A DNA stretch of 34,267 nucleotides from a virus, in the IMG/VR virus record IMGVR_UViG_3300002161_000019, positions 1-34,267 of that record. One strand, written 5' to 3'. The notes under the pieces were generated by a model. That model was not told the DNA's origin. It was given only the letters and a program-made list of their open reading frames with translations, and made no database searches. Position 1 is the first letter of the stretch; each line of letters begins with the position of its first letter. Shown here one piece after another: positions 1-6,976 of the stretch. Both the position numbers and the translations under genes were made by a program.

Positions 1-371
1 CACTTTTGAATACCCAGCAGGTCACCAATGTCGCGTCCTTCTTGGATGTCAATCGGTTCAATTTTTCCATATACAGCACTAATTGGAATTAGCAAACCCT
101 GCGACAGTTGACCACGCAACTTTACTGTACGCAGGCGTTCACCCTTGATGCCATTGTACTCACGGGGATCGCTACCCTTGCTCAGGAACGGTGCCAGTTC
201 GTGTGGAACCCAACTGTCAATTTCTAGGTAAACAGCAAGATCACCTGCTGCGAATTCACCGCGTTTTACTACGACCTTCCAGCCGCCAACAGTGGCAACT
301 TCAATTGCATCAGCACCGTCAATAGGGTCGATGGCATCAATTCGCCGTATACTTGCAAGTTTTCTTTCCAT
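1..371 (-). CDS. RNA ligase, DRB0094/Rnl5-like, N-terminal part (cut by window edge)
   Basis: The 123 visible residues read as the N-terminal OB-fold region of the DRB0094 (Deinococcus Rnl5-type) RNA ligases: it opens MERKLASIRRIDAIDPIDGA and continues through a GGWKVVVKRGEF segment and an RTVKLRGQLSQGL segment. In this family the OB module precedes the nucleotidyltransferase domain, so the catalytic Lys motif must lie beyond the window edge. An ATG two codons upstream (377) exists, but AGGA sits five bases before the ATG at 371 and almost touches the first one, so 371 is chosen. The likely role is sealing nicked RNA, together with the HD-Pnk end-healing enzyme at 30759..31910. A near-consensus promoter lies just upstream. 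The family call is by eye from the N-terminus only. Confidence 0.8.
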   Translation of the reverse strand, partial: MERKLASIRRIDAIDPIDGADAIEVATVGGWKVVVKRGEFAAGDLAVYLEIDSWVPHELAPFLSKGSDPREYNGIKGERLRTVKLRGQLSQGLLIPISAVYGKIEPIDIQEGRDIGDLLGIQK

Positions 372-396
372 ATGCATCCTTTTATCCAATAAGGAT

Positions 397-425
397 ATTA
401 TAACATGGTTATGCTAAAATGTTAA
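397..425 (-). promoter_or_regulatory. Sigma-70-like promoter for the RNA ligase gene
   Basis: On the minus strand TTAACA (425-420), a 17-base spacer and TATAAT (402-397) are present: 5/6 and 6/6 matches to the bacterial consensus. The start of transcription would fall near 390, about 20 bases before the ribosome binding site of the RNA ligase gene. This is the best consensus promoter in the window. Confidence 0.75.
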
Positions 426-432
426 TTGAAAA

Positions 433-463
433 ATTGTAACTAGAAATATTAATTGTAACTAGA
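433..463. repeat. Direct repeat ATTGTAACTAGA x2
   Basis: The 12-mer ATTGTAACTAGA occurs at 433-444 and 452-463, a 19-base period, just upstream of the RNA ligase promoter and overlapping the stop codon of the preceding gene. The core TGTAACTAG also forms half of a 16-base palindrome at 4222-4237. This may be a protein-binding site; the function is unknown. Confidence 0.5.
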
Positions 464-878
464 GTTGGTCAGACATTCCTTGTGAATGTAATTCTCTTTT
501 CATCTTAAGAAATAGAAGAATATTGAAGCAACGACAGTGAGTTTCAAGTGGCATATCAGGAGAAATCATTGTCACGCTTCTTAAGAAGAAACCCGCTCTC
601 CACGCTGGGCCCCATACAAAAGGTGCATTTATAGAAACAGTCATTCCTAGGCGGCTCTCAAGGGAAGAGATAGCATTTAGGTCAGTTAGATAGTTCTTGT
701 TTTCAACGGCATGACTTCCTAAAGCGTCAGCAATAAATTCAACCAAATGATTTGACTTTGCTGCTTTTTCCCAGTTATCAATTAATGTTTCGGTTACCGC
801 ATTTGCGATTTCATGCATAGAAACTTTTGGATGGCGTGCTCGTTGACCACGAGGAGCAAATTCTATAATTTCAGCCAT
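459..878 (-). CDS. Hypothetical protein, 139 aa
   Basis: I do not recognise this protein. It starts MAEIIEFAPRGQRARHP, a basic opening, followed by a mostly helical stretch and a Trp/Phe-rich middle (FVWGPAWRAGFF). It has no clear membrane segment, and its C-terminal Cys/His/Leu-rich part has no metal motif I can name. No Shine-Dalgarno sequence is visible ahead of the ATG. It begins 17 bases after the stop of a 57-residue gene, so it is probably translated from the same message, and it is followed by the promoter of the RNA ligase gene. Confidence 0.6.
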   Translation of the reverse strand: MAEIIEFAPRGQRARHPKVSMHEIANAVTETLIDNWEKAAKSNHLVEFIADALGSHAVENKNYLTDLNAISSLESRLGMTVSINAPFVWGPAWRAGFFLRSVTMISPDMPLETHCRCFNILLFLKMKRELHSQGMSDQL

Positions 879-895
879 AATTGTATATGCGCTGG

Positions 896-1069
896 TTATG
901 CTATTCGCTTAGCCACTTCTTTGTGTAACTCGAACCAGACGCTTATTTTTCTCTTCAGTTCTATCACTGAGCCTGGACGATTTATATCAGACGCAACCTC
1001 AACTACCGCTTGAGCAGCATTTCTTTCTTTTCGCTTTTGGACGTAGAAGTGGAAGTCGTATAGTTGCAT
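896..1069 (-). CDS. Small hypothetical protein, 57 aa
   Basis: This short frame (starts MQLYDFHFYVQKRKERN, ends EVAKRIA) fills the gap between the DNA ligase and the 139-aa gene. It is predicted helical and basic, with alternating charged and hydrophobic residues. The only purine-rich site upstream (AAAAGG, at the ligase stop) is about 15 bases from the ATG, farther than usual. A GATAAATA sequence, one mismatch from the T4 late promoter, overlaps the ligase stop at 1093-1100. Support is position, sensible codon use and gap filling; function unknown. Confidence 0.5.
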   Translation of the reverse strand: MQLYDFHFYVQKRKERNAAQAVVEVASDINRPGSVIELKRKISVWFELHKEVAKRIA

Positions 1070-1091
1070 TGTCGATTTTAGTTATAACCTT

Positions 1092-2378
1092 TTATTTATC
1101 ATCTCTGACATGCATGAAGACGGGAAATCGGAGGCTCATTTCCTTAGCATTTTTAGCCATGGACTTCTCTTGATACTTGATGGTCACGGTTTTACCGATG
1201 AAATTCTTTTGATTTTCCCAGATTTCAGCCCTCATCTCATCGCTGAAGCCGCTACCAACATTTACGTCAAATGAGATACCCTTCTCATCCACGCCGCGAA
1301 CGCAGATACCGCCAAGGGTGCCTTCAAGACGGGACTTGGCCCTACCAGGATAGACAGCATAAACCTGCCCATCGACGTCGTGCATTCGCTTCACCTTACA
1401 CCAATCAATGGTCCTGGCCCATTGATAGGGCGCATTCCAGTTCTTGAGGATAAGCCCTTCCTGTTTGTGCACGTCGATTACCTCATTGCAGTAGGCAATC
1501 ATGTCCTGATAGTCCCTGACCTCTCGCCCTTCGGACAGAATGACCTTTGTGCACTTGGCTTCCTTGATGAGAAAGTCAAGGCGCTGTCTGGTATCGCGCA
1601 TCGTGATGCTTGTCTTCTGCACCATCCAGTCTTCAAGTGGCATCATGAAGAAGGCACGCAAACGAAGGTTTGCCTTGGCAGTATCATTGCCTTCCTTTTT
1701 TGCATTCATTGTTTCAGTGAAGTCGGACGCGAATGCCTCACCATCCAGCACAAAGTCAGTTGCAATGCGAGCGCGGATAGCCGTCAAGTCTTCATCAAAC
1801 AGACCGTTGAGGTGCTCAGACGGCTTTCCACTCCGCGCTCGGTACTCAACTGGCTGCCCAGCACGCACGATTGCAATGGTGCGATTTCCATCATACTTTA
1901 CATCGGCTTGGCAGGGGAAAGACACCTGCTCCTCAAACTCTTCTGCAGTCTCGCACTTATCAGCAAGCATCACCTCAAAGGTAGGAATGACCTTTTCCTT
2001 CCAGACCTTGTTTGCAGTCTCGGCACTGAAGCCGCACCGCAGGTCCTTGTCAAGAACACGTGTAAGATACGCCGCATCTTCTGCGCTGTAAAGAGACAGC
2101 GTTTGAGTGACGGCTGCGCGGGCGGCATCTCCAGTGAGGAAGCGATTGGAGAGCCTATGGAGCAGAGACATGAACGGCTGTGGTGAAGATTCGCCCTTAG
2201 TTGGATGAGTAGGCGGATCAAAAAGCCGAACACCAAAAGTCATGTACGGGTTGAGAGCGGCGGTGATGAGGGCCTTGGCCTCACCATCAGCGGTGGCAAG
2301 AGCGGCCTGAATGGCCTTTTTGGTGCCTGCGCCTTCGGCCTTCTCACACTCCTTGATTACCTGAACAAAGTTGGTCAT
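1092..2378 (-). CDS. 30: ATP-dependent DNA ligase (T4 gp30-like)
   Basis: This enzyme seals nicks in phage DNA during replication and repair using ATP. Motif I is KYDGNR with the adenylated lysine at K161. It is followed by a motif III-like LDGEAF near residue 212, motif IV EGLILKNW near 308 and motif V CKVKRM. A helical N-terminal domain of about 150 residues precedes the adenylation domain, and an OB-fold region closes the protein. At 428 aa it is slightly shorter than T4 gp30 (487 aa). GGAG lies eight bases before the ATG. It follows the SprT-like gene by five bases in the same operon, so both should share the promoter at 2941-2969. Confidence 0.95.
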   Translation of the reverse strand: MTNFVQVIKECEKAEGAGTKKAIQAALATADGEAKALITAALNPYMTFGVRLFDPPTHPTKGESSPQPFMSLLHRLSNRFLTGDAARAAVTQTLSLYSAEDAAYLTRVLDKDLRCGFSAETANKVWKEKVIPTFEVMLADKCETAEEFEEQVSFPCQADVKYDGNRTIAIVRAGQPVEYRARSGKPSEHLNGLFDEDLTAIRARIATDFVLDGEAFASDFTETMNAKKEGNDTAKANLRLRAFFMMPLEDWMVQKTSITMRDTRQRLDFLIKEAKCTKVILSEGREVRDYQDMIAYCNEVIDVHKQEGLILKNWNAPYQWARTIDWCKVKRMHDVDGQVYAVYPGRAKSRLEGTLGGICVRGVDEKGISFDVNVGSGFSDEMRAEIWENQKNFIGKTVTIKYQEKSMAKNAKEMSLRFPVFMHVRDDK

Positions 2379-2383
2379 AGTGG

Positions 2384-2908
2384 TTACTCCATGTCTCCAA
2401 TAACTTCAGCAATATACTCTCGATCGTTCTGCTCCAATTTTGAAATTGCCTTCAACAGCCGAGCAACCTTTTCCTTGGTGCTGACAATGTTGTTCTTGCG
2501 CTTCTTCTTGTGGAGGTCAAGTGAAGTCAAATCGTATGTGTGCTTGGTCTTTGGCTGAAGATCAAGTACGCCCATAACCTCAGCCCATTCCTTACCGTGT
2601 GGCTTCACCTTCTTGCCGTTCATCGGCTTACTGTCATAGACGTGATGGGCTACCAGGTGGGCTACCTCGTGCGGAACCGTACTAGCAAGAAAGTCCTTTT
2701 CATTTTCTACGAGGAAGGTCAAGTTCAAGCGAATGAGGTTGCGGTGCAACCACGCTTCCCCGCCATTTGTGTTGCGGATGTCGAAACGAACTTCTGGCCG
2801 CGGGAACTTTTTCTTGTAGTGCTTCTCGGCTTTAACAAAGGATTCCTCCACTGCCATACCTACTTTTTGACGCAGAGAGGGGGTGAGGAGAAGTTCTTTA
2901 GAAGACAT
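2384..2908 (-). CDS. SprT-like zinc metalloprotease
   Basis: The protein has an HExxH zinc-protease motif, PHEVAHLVAHHVYD (H80, E81, H84), and a downstream PHGKEW segment whose H104 fits the third zinc ligand of SprT/Spartan-like enzymes. The rest is helical, and the zinc ribbon of bacterial SprT is not obvious. In the host-cell context Spartan relatives act on DNA-bound proteins; placement next to DNA ligase makes a DNA-repair role plausible but inferred. The frame stays open to a TTG at 2941, but that codon overlaps the TATAAT promoter box, so it cannot be in the message. The first usable start is the ATG at 2908, giving 174 aa. Confidence 0.8.
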   Translation of the reverse strand: MSSKELLLTPSLRQKVGMAVEESFVKAEKHYKKKFPRPEVRFDIRNTNGGEAWLHRNLIRLNLTFLVENEKDFLASTVPHEVAHLVAHHVYDSKPMNGKKVKPHGKEWAEVMGVLDLQPKTKHTYDLTSLDLHKKKRKNNIVSTKEKVARLLKAISKLEQNDREYIAEVIGDME

Positions 2909-2940
2909 TTTGAGGTGTTCCGTATTCAACTGATAGATCA

Positions 2941-2969
2941 ATTATACACATTCTAGGGTAAAAGTAAAC
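2941..2969 (-). promoter_or_regulatory. Promoter for the sprT-like/ligase operon
   Basis: GTTTAC (2969-2964), a 17-base spacer and TATAAT (2946-2941), with the shared upstream element ACACTTTT starting at 2980. The same layout recurs at 3737, 4139 and 12397. The transcript would start near 2934, leaving a leader of about 25 bases to the ATG at 2908. Confidence 0.65.
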
Positions 2970-3116
2970 ATAAAAAGTGTAATATTTGTTACAGAATTTG
3001 TAAAAATGCCTCTTTTTATGATGTAAATAATCTAACAAAAATCAAGGTACTGATTAACAGATACCTGAACCGTGCAAATTATAACAATAAAAATAAGAAT
3101 CTAAGGAGATTATACC

Positions 3117-3566
3117 TTGTCCAAGAAGAAAATTCCTGACCTCTTCATTGAGCGGGCTGAAGACCGTGGCAATTTTTTCTATGTTAGCGTACTAGAATAT
3201 AAGAGAGAAAACTATCTTGTCGTTGTTGACAACATTGGAACTGATGAGTTAGGTGCATACGTTCTAGACTATGCTCAACAAGAGGGAATTAGACTAAAGG
3301 ACCTCCTCACGGCTGTTACGTTTTGGTTTTACCGCGGGTCATACAACTACCCAGTATCATTTGAATTCTCTAGACTTGGAATTTCAAAGTATACTAACAG
3401 AATCTATAAGACCTTTGAACTTGCACACGTCACGCGCCTTATTGGCAAGGACTTTAAATACGACCTTCTTTCACCACCAAAGGTAAGAAGAAGGCGCGTA
3501 TCTAAGATACCTGCTGGCTTTGAAATCAAGTTGAAGAAAACTTCAATTTCACAATCTACAGTTTAA
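3117..3566 (+). CDS. Hypothetical protein, the only plus-strand gene
   Basis: This 149-aa protein starts MSKKKIPDLFIERAEDRGNF and ends in a basic, Arg/Lys-rich tail (KVRRRRVSKIPAG). The frame uses a TTG start with AAGGAG eight bases upstream; no ATG is near. It is probably soluble, with a beta-rich start and a Tyr/Phe-rich centre, and I cannot assign a family. It diverges from the sprT/ligase operon and converges on a 49-aa minus-strand gene with no bases between their stop codons. No good promoter is visible; a TATAAC lies near 3079 but lacks a -35 at the right distance. Confidence 0.7.
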   Translation: MSKKKIPDLFIERAEDRGNFFYVSVLEYKRENYLVVVDNIGTDELGAYVLDYAQQEGIRLKDLLTAVTFWFYRGSYNYPVSFEFSRLGISKYTNRIYKTFELAHVTRLIGKDFKYDLLSPPKVRRRRVSKIPAGFEIKLKKTSISQSTV

Positions 3567-3716
3567 CTACTGCAGCGTTGTTGATTCAATTGTGGTTTGA
3601 TACTTTCGTTGCAGGGCGGTAAATACCGCTTCTTCTAGCCAGCGTGCCTCCGCGTCTGACAGTTCTTCATCTTCAATCTTTCCAGCCCACCACAATGCAA
3701 AGCGCTCTTCAGTCAT
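3567..3716 (-). CDS. Small acidic protein, 49 aa
   Basis: A short frame beginning MTEERFALWWAGKIEDEEL and ending ESTTLQ. It is acidic, Trp-rich at the start and predicted helical. Support is good for its size: a promoter of the recurring GTGTAC-N17-TACAAT type ends 20 bases upstream, AAAGGA is placed correctly before the ATG, and the stop codon abuts the stop of the opposing gene. Early T4-like genes of this size often encode host-takeover factors, but nothing in the sequence assigns a role. Confidence 0.65.
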   Translation of the reverse strand: MTEERFALWWAGKIEDEELSDAEARWLEEAVFTALQRKYQTTIESTTLQ

Positions 3717-3736
3717 TGGTGTTTTCCTTTAAAGAT

Positions 3737-3765
3737 ATTGTACTACATCTACCCAGGTTGTACAC
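3737..3765 (-). promoter_or_regulatory. Early-type promoter for the 49-aa gene
   Basis: GTGTAC (3765-3760), 17 bases, TACAAT (3742-3737). ACACTTTT begins at 3776, exactly 40 bases before the end of the -10 box, as at 2941. The spacer begins AACCTGGGTAG, identical to the promoter at 4139. Confidence 0.7.
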
Positions 3766-3766
3766 A

Positions 3767-3791
3767 GGAAAAGTGTAACCATTACCTTTCC
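3767..3791 (-). terminator. Possible imperfect terminator hairpin
   Basis: GGAAA...GTAA-TGG-TTAC...TTTCC can fold at the end of the 116-aa gene, including its stop codon, just ahead of the next promoter. The stem is interrupted, so it is weaker than the hairpins at 4190 and 12428. Confidence 0.4.
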
Positions 3792-4132
3792 ATCGAGCGT
3801 TCCCACTCGATGGTATCCTCTTCAGAGTACGCATCAGAGCCGTATGCGGGGAAGGTTTCCTCCCATCGGTCGAATGCGACAGGGTTCTTGCCTTGTGATA
3901 GGCGGGTGGTTAGAGCATTCACCTGCTTCTCGACACGAGCGAACACCTCGGCTTCCTGCGAGTGGTGGAGCGTAACGACATGCCAGCGCTTACGGTTGCC
4001 CTCGGTGTCCTCAGCGACTACGTAACCGGCAATACCGAAGATGTGACCTTGCTGGTTGACGTAGTCAGCCATCTCGGGGTTCGACCCGATAACCACCACA
4101 TCGGTCGATGCAGAGAAGTGGGAGATGTTCAT
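3782..4132 (-). CDS. Hypothetical protein, 116 aa
   Basis: The protein starts MNISHFSASTDVVVIGS and holds a small beta-rich core (GIAGYVVAEDTEGNRKRWHVVTLH) followed by an acidic helical tail ending EWERSMER. I cannot assign a family. The frame extends to a GTG at 4150, but that codon overlaps the -10 box TACTAT (4144-4139), so the ATG at 4132 is taken. That ATG lies only seven bases past the -10 box, so the message would be leaderless or nearly so. It is flanked upstream by a strong terminator-like hairpin and downstream by another promoter, making it a single-gene unit. Confidence 0.65.
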   Translation of the reverse strand: MNISHFSASTDVVVIGSNPEMADYVNQQGHIFGIAGYVVAEDTEGNRKRWHVVTLHHSQEAEVFARVEKQVNALTTRLSQGKNPVAFDRWEETFPAYGSDAYSEEDTIEWERSMER

Positions 4133-4138
4133 GGATGT

Positions 4139-4167
4139 ATAGTAACACACCTACCCAGGTTGTACAT
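4139..4167 (-). promoter_or_regulatory. Early-type promoter, probably giving a leaderless mRNA
   Basis: ATGTAC (4167-4162), 17 bases, TACTAT (4144-4139). The spacer begins AACCTGGGTAG, identical to the promoter at 3737. The first base of the ATG is seven bases after the -10 box, where transcription should start. Confidence 0.65.
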
Positions 4168-4189
4168 AGCCAGGGGCTAAATGGAGCAC

Positions 4190-4216
4190 AAAAGTGTTAC
4201 TTTTTAACACTTTTTT
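4190..4216 (-). terminator. Terminator hairpin after the DnaE-like C-half gene
   Basis: A perfect 10-base-pair stem (4190-4199 with 4205-4214) encloses a five-base loop. AAAAGTGTTA pairs with TAACACTTTT, giving T-rich ends on both strands. It lies 16 bases past the end of the upstream gene and before the promoter at 4139. Confidence 0.7.
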
Positions 4217-4221
4217 CACTC

Positions 4222-4237
4222 CTGTAACTAGTTACAG
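4222..4237. repeat. Perfect 16-base palindrome
   Basis: CTGTAACTAGTTACAG reads the same on both strands and overlaps the stop codon of the DnaE-like C-half gene. Its half, TGTAACTAG, is the core of the direct repeats at 433-463. It may be a dimer binding site or an extra hairpin for the nearby terminator. Confidence 0.55.
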
Positions 4238-4816
4238 TCTTCCCTGCTCAATTAGATGTAACTGAAGTACCACAACCAGACTGTAGGCTAAACTGTGACT
4301 TTTCTTGAATTGATAGCCTTCATCATCCTTTGCATAGAGTACTCGCCGGCAAGCTTCTTTTTCCTTTAGATAAAGCCCGACCAGTGCTTTTTTCGCAGGC
4401 CTGATTAGCGCCATGCAATCAGCTAATTCCTCGATGCTCTTTGGCTTGACCTTCTGTAAAAGGTCGCCGTGTTTTGCAAGTTGGAACAACTTTGGGTGAG
4501 TTGATGGAAGTTGTAAAAGTGTCCAGTCGGGTTCTTTCTTCAGCAGTTCTTCTATCTCGCTTCGCGAAGAGAAAAGAGAATAGAAATTTAAATGAAGAAA
4601 ATCTACCTTAAGGTACCCTAGCTCTTCAGCTGCTTCATATGGAACTGCTGCTAACTTCGTGAATGGGTCAACTGCAATCGCCTGCGGATAAACACCGACA
4701 GGGTGTGGCTGTACCTTACCATCCTTCATCACTGATGCACGCACCCACGGGAAGTAATTCTCAGGGTTGAAGCTTGGTGCAGTGTCAATATCAACGTCGC
4801 CTCTACTTATTGACAT
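4232..4816 (-). CDS. DnaE-like (family C polymerase) C-terminal half: palm and fingers, miniaturised
   Basis: Three landmarks of the DNA polymerase III alpha subunit appear in order. GDVDID near residue 6-11 matches the PDFDVDF motif carrying the paired catalytic Asps. GYLKVDFLHL near 67-76 matches the KFDFLGL motif with the third catalytic Asp. YQFKKSHSLAYSL near the end matches YGFNKSHxxAY of the fingers. An HPVGV segment and ALIRPA (compare ALxRPGP) also align. At 194 aa it is far shorter than the family, with large deletions between motifs. The matching upstream part (GRGS motif) is encoded separately at 10439..10996. GGAG lies five bases before the ATG. Whether it polymerises DNA is unknown. 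All three Asps being kept argues against simple decay. Confidence 0.75.
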   Translation of the reverse strand: MSISRGDVDIDTAPSFNPENYFPWVRASVMKDGKVQPHPVGVYPQAIAVDPFTKLAAVPYEAAEELGYLKVDFLHLNFYSLFSSRSEIEELLKKEPDWTLLQLPSTHPKLFQLAKHGDLLQKVKPKSIEELADCMALIRPAKKALVGLYLKEKEACRRVLYAKDDEGYQFKKSHSLAYSLVVVLQLHLIEQGRL

Positions 4817-4837
4817 ACATACTCCATAAATCAGACT

Positions 4838-5458
4838 TTACCATGTATCGTCTACCTCCACATCTCCCAACCAATCCTGCCGTTCATCGAAATCACGTTC
4901 TCCAGTAGGAGAAATGAACTGCTCGTTGAGACCTGAGGGCAACATGTTTTCTATAACAACTGTTTTATTCTTGTCCGTCTTTAACTGTGCTGGCAAAGAG
5001 GAACGCTCTCCTGTTGTGAGATCAAGCAGCTGCAAATTAAACAGCTTTGGTCTCTTCTGAAGTGAGATGAGTAAATCCTCCCCATCCTTGAATAAAGTAC
5101 CACCTAACTGATATGCATCGCCAAGAACTATTGGTAGCTGAGATAAATCCTTCATATGGAGAATAAGATGGGCTGAGGCGGATGTCTTCCTAAACTTGGG
5201 CTGAGTATAGATTACCTCTAGCATATTATACTGTTTTCCGCTGATATTTGTTTCCTTAAACTTGATCCATCCTACAAGTTGCCCCTTTTTCATAAGAGCA
5301 AAGAATGAGTTCTTGTCACCGTCCTTCTTTATCACCATGCCATGCGGAAGCTTTTTGAAGGTAGGCAGCCTAGAGAAATGCTCAGCAAAGGAATCTAGTT
5401 CCTTCTCCGTATATTCAGTGTATTGAACACCAGTAAAAGTAATCTCAGTTAACTTCAT
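4838..5458 (-). CDS. Hypothetical protein, possibly GNAT-fold
   Basis: The 206-aa protein starts MKLTEITFTGVQYTEYT. Its middle resembles a GNAT acetyltransferase fold weakly: a beta strand with GQLVGWIKF, then MLEVIYTQPKFRKTSASAH where a strand is followed by an Arg-containing loop and helix. No confident acetyl-CoA motif is seen. The tail is acidic (ERDFDERQDWLGDVEVDD). The frame extends to a TTG overlapping the previous stop codon, but the ATG at 5458 has AAAGAG at a suitable distance and is preferred. It sits in the operon running from gp44 to the DnaE-like C-half. Confidence 0.6.
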   Translation of the reverse strand: MKLTEITFTGVQYTEYTEKELDSFAEHFSRLPTFKKLPHGMVIKKDGDKNSFFALMKKGQLVGWIKFKETNISGKQYNMLEVIYTQPKFRKTSASAHLILHMKDLSQLPIVLGDAYQLGGTLFKDGEDLLISLQKRPKLFNLQLLDLTTGERSSLPAQLKTDKNKTVVIENMLPSGLNEQFISPTGERDFDERQDWLGDVEVDDTW

Positions 5459-5484
5459 GCTATTCTCTTTTAAAGATGATAACC

Positions 5485-5685
5485 TCAATGCGAACCACTA
5501 CGCAACCTAGCTACTACTTGTGGCAAAGCTTCTTTCCATTTTAGCCCAGCCTGTGGGTCATCGGTGTCACAAATGAGGGTGTCAAACCAACCTTTTTGTA
5601 CCGCGTACAAGTTCAGCATTACATTTGAGAATACTGCTGAATAGAAGCGGCCGCTGTTTTCATCCATTCCTGTGCACGTGTTCAT
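5485..5685 (-). CDS. Small hypothetical protein, 66 aa
   Basis: The protein starts MNTCTGMDENSGRFYSAV, has a central aromatic and hydrophobic stretch (VMLNLYAVQKGWFDTLI) and ends LRSGSH. No family is recognised. Its ATG overlaps the stop of the zinc-finger-like gene by four bases (ATGA), implying coupled translation. It is probably real because it fills the operon without gaps. Confidence 0.6.
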   Translation of the reverse strand: MNTCTGMDENSGRFYSAVFSNVMLNLYAVQKGWFDTLICDTDDPQAGLKWKEALPQVVARLRSGSH

Positions 5686-6425
5686 AGCCCTACGAGTTTA
5701 GCGCCTTCTGAAAATTCCTTGAAGAGGCCGGGCTCTTGTGAAATTCTGGTATATGCAGCACCTGCATTGAGCGCATCAGTAAGCGCATCTCGCTCATCAC
5801 CACTGATGCTCAAGATATATTCCCTGAATTTTGCAGATGCAAGCAGGAACCAATATGTCAATTTTCGCCTCTTAATTAGTTCCACCAAGGTTTCAACACC
5901 TACTTTTGGATAGATATTAGGGAGTGGTACCTTCAGTTCTCTAGACAGTTCTTCAAGAAGTTCTAGACTTTGGAAGAACTGCTCTTGTGGAGTAACCGCT
6001 GCATCATAACTCTTTAGATAAAGAGAATACACATTATCACGACACCACAAAACGGGAGGAACATTCCCATTTTCAACCATCAGCCTTATGAATTGCTTGA
6101 CGTTGGGGATGTGTGTTTTTGTTGCGTGTTTGGCAAATTTGATGAATTGTCCGTAGAACTTACTTTGGGAAAAGGTGTCAATAGCCGGCACGGTGTGCTT
6201 TTGCGCTCGCATCCATTCTGAATAGTACGAGTACGCGGCTTGCCCAACAGGACTCCTAATTTCTTCATGGCGCAGTTTCTCCTTACAGTTATGAGACATA
6301 AAAACTTTTTCGGACATAAATGCCCGCTCGCAATAACTACAGAACCATTTTGGCTTTTTGCCCTCTCCATCTTGGTTGTAATTTCTGCGGGCCGTTGCCT
6401 TATTTCTTAGTTCTTCGCGTGTCAT
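5682..6425 (-). CDS. Hypothetical protein with an N-terminal zinc-knuckle motif
   Basis: The 247-aa protein begins basic and carries CSYCERAFMSEKVFMSHNC: C29, C32, H45 and C47 could bind one zinc, as in a C2H2/C2HC finger. The rest is long, helical and rich in aromatic and charged residues, with no catalytic motif I recognise. Its start overlaps the stop of the 183-aa gene (TGATG) and its own stop overlaps the next gene (ATGA), so it is tightly coupled to the clamp-loader operon. A role in replication or late transcription would fit the neighbourhood but is only inferred. Confidence 0.65.
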   Translation of the reverse strand: MTREELRNKATARRNYNQDGEGKKPKWFCSYCERAFMSEKVFMSHNCKEKLRHEEIRSPVGQAAYSYYSEWMRAQKHTVPAIDTFSQSKFYGQFIKFAKHATKTHIPNVKQFIRLMVENGNVPPVLWCRDNVYSLYLKSYDAAVTPQEQFFQSLELLEELSRELKVPLPNIYPKVGVETLVELIKRRKLTYWFLLASAKFREYILSISGDERDALTDALNAGAAYTRISQEPGLFKEFSEGAKLVGL

Positions 6426-6976
6426 CAGATGCTCTTTATGACGTAGCCAACAGGTAGTGTGTCAAGCCCCTCTTGCAGGGTGTTGGTCCAGTAGCTATTT
6501 TGCGGTAGCTCTTCCCTCGTGAGGAGCCATTCGGTGGCGAAGTCAGTCTTGTCACCGCGGTGAACGTGCAAGAACCCACCCTCTGCTCTGAATACACGCT
6601 GCGTGATGAAGGAGTAAATGCGCTCCTTGCGCTCGTGCTGATCTTGGTCCTTGGAATGTCGTGGTTCAGCCGTGAAGAATAGAGCGTCCATGTCGTGCTC
6701 ACGCCACACCTTGCGAACTGCGTTTAGCACCACGCCGTAGACCTTTACTGGAACTTCCTCTTGGCCTTCATGTGTTGAGTAGGCATCATCACCCTTCCTG
6801 TCCGTCCTGAAGAACGAGACCTCGTAAGTCCTCAAACGTGGAACGGCTGGTGCAGCGATCTTACTTAGCTGCACAGTAAAGAGTTGGTCACCCCATTTGA
6901 AATTTCCTTGCCGGCCCCAGTCTGTCTTATAGAGAATATCCGGGATCTCACTGTCAAGGATTTCTTGCATCTTCAT
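6425..6976 (-). CDS. Conserved-type phage hypothetical protein, 183 aa
   Basis: It starts MKMQEILDSEIPDILYKT and has a pattern I associate with a widespread uncharacterised phage family: a beta-rich first half, then a segment like VYGVVLNAVRKVWREHDMD followed by LFFTAEPRH and an Arg/Lys-rich helix (ERKERIYSF). No catalytic residues can be assigned. GGAG lies five bases before the ATG, which overlaps the gp62 stop by four bases (ATGA). It belongs to the gp44-gp62 operon. Confidence 0.65.
   Translation of the reverse strand: MKMQEILDSEIPDILYKTDWGRQGNFKWGDQLFTVQLSKIAAPAVPRLRTYEVSFFRTDRKGDDAYSTHEGQEEVPVKVYGVVLNAVRKVWREHDMDALFFTAEPRHSKDQDQHERKERIYSFITQRVFRAEGGFLHVHRGDKTDFATEWLLTREELPQNSYWTNTLQEGLDTLPVGYVIKSI

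Noticed and set aside
1380-2186. Long plus-strand frames opposite the DNA ligase
   Set aside because: They lie antisense to a clear ligase with all motifs, and their sequences show no family features or ribosome binding sites.
2909-2941. TTG start at 2941 for the SprT-like protein
   Set aside because: The codon overlaps the TATAAT box and would lie upstream of the transcript start.
3070-3116. Promoter for the plus-strand gene (TATAAC near 3079)
   Set aside because: The nearest TTAACA lies 20 bases away, too far for a normal spacer, so the call was not made.
4133-4150. GTG start at 4150 for the 116-aa protein
   Set aside because: It overlaps the -10 region and cannot be in the mRNA made from that promoter.
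4232-4816. DnaE-like half as a plain pseudogene remnant
   Set aside because: Both halves keep intact frames, ribosome binding or coupling sites and all three candidate catalytic Asps, so decay is not the simplest reading.
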